From positions 1-64,000 of the forward strand of contig NZ_BAAAFX010000017.1 of NCBI RefSeq assembly GCF_039523755.1: 64,000 bases of DNA, written 5' to 3'. This document shows, piece by piece, positions 62,013 through 64,000 of the stretch (position 1 is the first letter of the stretch; the number at the start of each line of letters is the position of its first letter). The notes beneath the pieces are model-generated. The model was given only the letters and a program-made list of their open reading frames with translations. It was not told the DNA's origin and made no database searches. The DNA comes from Tatumella terrea. Lineage in GTDB: Bacteria > Pseudomonadota > Gammaproteobacteria > Enterobacterales > Enterobacteriaceae. A program made the translations under genes and the position numbers.

Positions 62013-64000
62013 TCACAGAAGATGCGCAGAAGTTAATAATAAATCGATAATTTTGATGCCGGCGAAGGGAACCAGTAGCCCCCCGAGGCCATAAATCCAC
62101 AGATTGCGTCGGAGCATGGCCTCGGCCCCCATCGGCCGGTAGGGCACCCCTTTCAGCGCCAGCGGGATCAGCCCCGGGATAACCACGGCATTAAAGATCA
62201 CTGCGCTCAGGATCGCGGAGTCCGGTGAATGCAGGTGCATAATATTCAGTGCGTTCAGTTGCGGGTAACTGGCCGCAAAAGCGGCAGGGATAATGGCAAA
62301 ATATTTCGCCATATCGTTGGCGACACTGAAGGTCGTCAGTGACCCCCGGGTCATCAGCATCTGCTTACCGATGTGCACAACTTCAATCAGTTTGGTGGGA
62401 TTGGAGTCCAGGTCGACCATGTTGCCGGCTTCTTTTGCCGCACTGGTGCCGGAATTCATGGCGACGGCGACGTCAGCCTGGGCCAGCGCCGGCGCATCAT
62501 TTGTCCCGTCACCGGTCATAGCGACCAGTCGTCCTTCATTCTGATACTGGCGGATTAAGGCCAGCTTGGCTTCCGGTGTCGCTTCGGCAAGAAAATCATC
62601 CACCCCGGCTTCTGCGGCAATGGCGGCTGCGGTCAGCCGGTTATCCCCGGTGATCATCACTGTGCGGATCCCCATGGCCCGCAGGGTCGCAAAGCGTTGG
62701 CGGATACCGCCTTTAACAATATCCTTCAGTGCGACGACGCCCAGTACCCGGGTGCCTTCCGCGACCACTAATGGTGTTTCTCCCCGCCTGGCGATATCTT
62801 CCACTATCCGGGTGACCTCTCCGGTAAAGACATCTCCTGCGGCTTCGACATACCGGCGAATCGCGTCTGCGGAGCCTTTACGGATGATACGTTCACCGGT
62901 ATTTATGCCACTCATCCGGTTGCGGGCAGAAAACGGAACAAAAGTCGCCTCACTGATATCCCGTTCACGCAGGTTAAAACGCTGCTTTGCCAGCACCACA
63001 ATACTGCGTCCTTCCGGGGTTTCATCCGCCAGGGAAGATAACTGCGCGGCATCGGCCAGCTGTTGCTCATCAATTCCACTGACAGGGATAAATTCAGAGG
63101 CCTGACGGTTACCCAGGGTGATGGTGCCGGTTTTATCCAGCAGCAGTACATCCACATCCCCGGCGGCTTCTACGGCCCTGCCGCTGGTGGCGATAACATT
63201 GGCCTCAAGCATCCGGCTCATCCCTGCCACCCCAATCGCGGAAAGTAATCCGCCAATGGTCGTCGGGATCAGGCAGACCAGCAACGCTATCAGAACCGGC
63301 AAGGAGACGGCATGGCCGCTATAGGCAGAAAATGGCCAGAGAGTCGCGGTAACCATCAGAAAGATAATACTGAGCGCGGTCAGCAGCAGGGTCAGGGCAA
63401 CTTCATTCGGCGTTTTGCGGCGTTTGGCGTTTTCCACCATGCCAATCATCCGGTCCAGAAAAGTTTCGCCGGGGTTTGCGGTACAGCGGATCACCAGCCA
63501 GTCAGAAAGGATACGGGTGCCGCCGGTGACAGAAGCGAAATCCCCCCCGGACTCGCGGATGACCGGTGCAGACTCACCGGTAATAGCACTTTCATCGACA
63601 GAGGCCCCCCCCTCAATCACCTCCCCGTCACAGGGGATCACCTCACCGGCTCTGGCCAGCACAACATCGCCTTTACGCAGGTCCGGGGCTGACAGTTCGA
63701 CCGCAGCACTCCCGTAGTGTGGTTGTGCCAGTTTCCTCGCGGTGACACTTTTTCGTGTACCGCGCAACGCTTTCGCCTGAGCCTGACTTCTTCCTTCCGC
63801 CAGAGCCTCGGCAAAGTTAGCAAACAGCAGGGTCAGCCACAGCCAGCCGGCAAGCATGGCCGGAAAGTCGCCATTACCGGCAAGCTTACCGGATAACATA
63901 CCCGCAGCCATCGCGGTGGTGATCATGCTGCCGACCCAGACGATAAACATCACCGGATTACGCCACTGAATGTGCGGGCTAAGTTTCAGAAACGCTGAGA
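62013..64000 (-). CDS. kdpB: K(+)-ATPase P-type ATPase subunit KdpB (5' end cut by window edge)
   Basis: Catalytic subunit of high-affinity K+ uptake. In-frame coding continues to the window edge: QWRNPVMFIVW is read just upstream of the ORF-internal GTG at 63953, and the family start lies about 20 residues beyond. Visible motifs: TGES (actuator), DKTGTIT (phosphorylation), GDGTNDAPAL, and C-terminal transmembrane segments. kdpA and kdpF are expected outside the window. Confidence 0.95.
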   Translation of the reverse strand, partial: SAFLKLSPHIQWRNPVMFIVWVGSMITTAMAAGMLSGKLAGNGDFPAMLAGWLWLTLLFANFAEALAEGRSQAQAKALRGTRKSVTARKLAQPHYGSAAVELSAPDLRKGDVVLARAGEVIPCDGEVIEGGASVDESAITGESAPVIRESGGDFASVTGGTRILSDWLVIRCTANPGETFLDRMIGMVENAKRRKTPNEVALTLLLTALSIIFLMVTATLWPFSAYSGHAVSLPVLIALLVCLIPTTIGGLLSAIGVAGMSRMLEANVIATSGRAVEAAGDVDVLLLDKTGTITLGNRQASEFIPVSGIDEQQLADAAQLSSLADETPEGRSIVVLAKQRFNLRERDISEATFVPFSARNRMSGINTGERIIRKGSADAIRRYVEAAGDVFTGEVTRIVEDIARRGETPLVVAEGTRVLGVVALKDIVKGGIRQRFATLRAMGIRTVMITGDNRLTAAAIAAEAGVDDFLAEATPEAKLALIRQYQNEGRLVAMTGDGTNDAPALAQADVAVAMNSGTSAAKEAGNMVDLDSNPTKLIEVVHIGKQMLMTRGSLTTFSVANDMAKYFAIIPAAFAASYPQLNALNIMHLHSPDSAILSAVIFNAVVIPGLIPLALKGVPYRPMGAEAMLRRNLWIYGLGGLLVPFAGIKIIDLLLTSAHLL

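Overview
The window is a piece of an Enterobacterales chromosome. Most of it follows the order known from Escherichia coli: acrB-acrA/acrR, rsmS, priC, apt, dnaX, ybaB, recR, htpG, adk, hemH, gsk, ybaL, then ybaK, ybaP, copA/cueR, cnoX, ybbO, purK-purE, lpxH, ppiB, cysS, ybcJ-folD and tRNA-Arg(UCU) argU. Several E. coli neighbours are missing (mscK, ybaN, fsr, ushA, ybaS-ybaT). The gene content and composition suggest an Erwiniaceae member, possibly Tatumella or a relative. That genus-level guess is an inference, not a measurement.

Region 1 (1-32.5 kb) is housekeeping core. It carries well-preserved control sites: an AcrR-type operator, the dnaX -1 frameshift signal that makes the gamma subunit, a sigma-32 promoter before htpG, a CueR-type promoter before copA, a PurR box before purEK, and several terminators. 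Two gene-free stretches hold large tandem repeats, about 3 x 134 bp upstream of ybaL and about 3 x 189 bp between cysS and ybcJ.

Region 2 (32.5-47.8 kb) is an integrated element in argU, the tRNA gene that E. coli prophage DLP12 also uses. It starts with a P4-type tyrosine integrase and has an AlpA-like regulator, BRO-N and ORF6N antirepressor-like genes, an Icd-like gene, a set of small unknown genes, and a P4-alpha-like primase/helicase. The primase is followed by a striking iteron array (probable origin) and by a truncated ssb. No capsid, tail, sid, delta or psu gene was recognised. Cargo unlike its surroundings in base use includes a PIN-domain (DUF4935-like) protein directly behind the broken ssb and a HEPN-like protein. 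Matching 20-bp sites lie just inside both ends, and a 13-bp core repeat bounds the element.

Region 3 (47.8-54.3 kb) is AT-rich and decayed: a broken second integrase, a second tRNA-like attachment remnant, a dead copy of an element RHH gene, an unknown membrane protein, a DUF3290-DUF421 pair, a histidine phosphatase, and a cluster that includes a T6SS-immunity-like lipoprotein plus two damaged genes.

Region 4 (54.3-64 kb) returns to ordinary composition: a LysE/RhtB exporter with a GlxA-type regulator, a GFA-family enzyme, a roughly 121-bp tandem repeat array (about 4.6 copies), a YagU-like membrane protein, and the kdp potassium uptake locus on the minus strand (kdpB running off the window edge, then kdpC, kdpD, kdpE).
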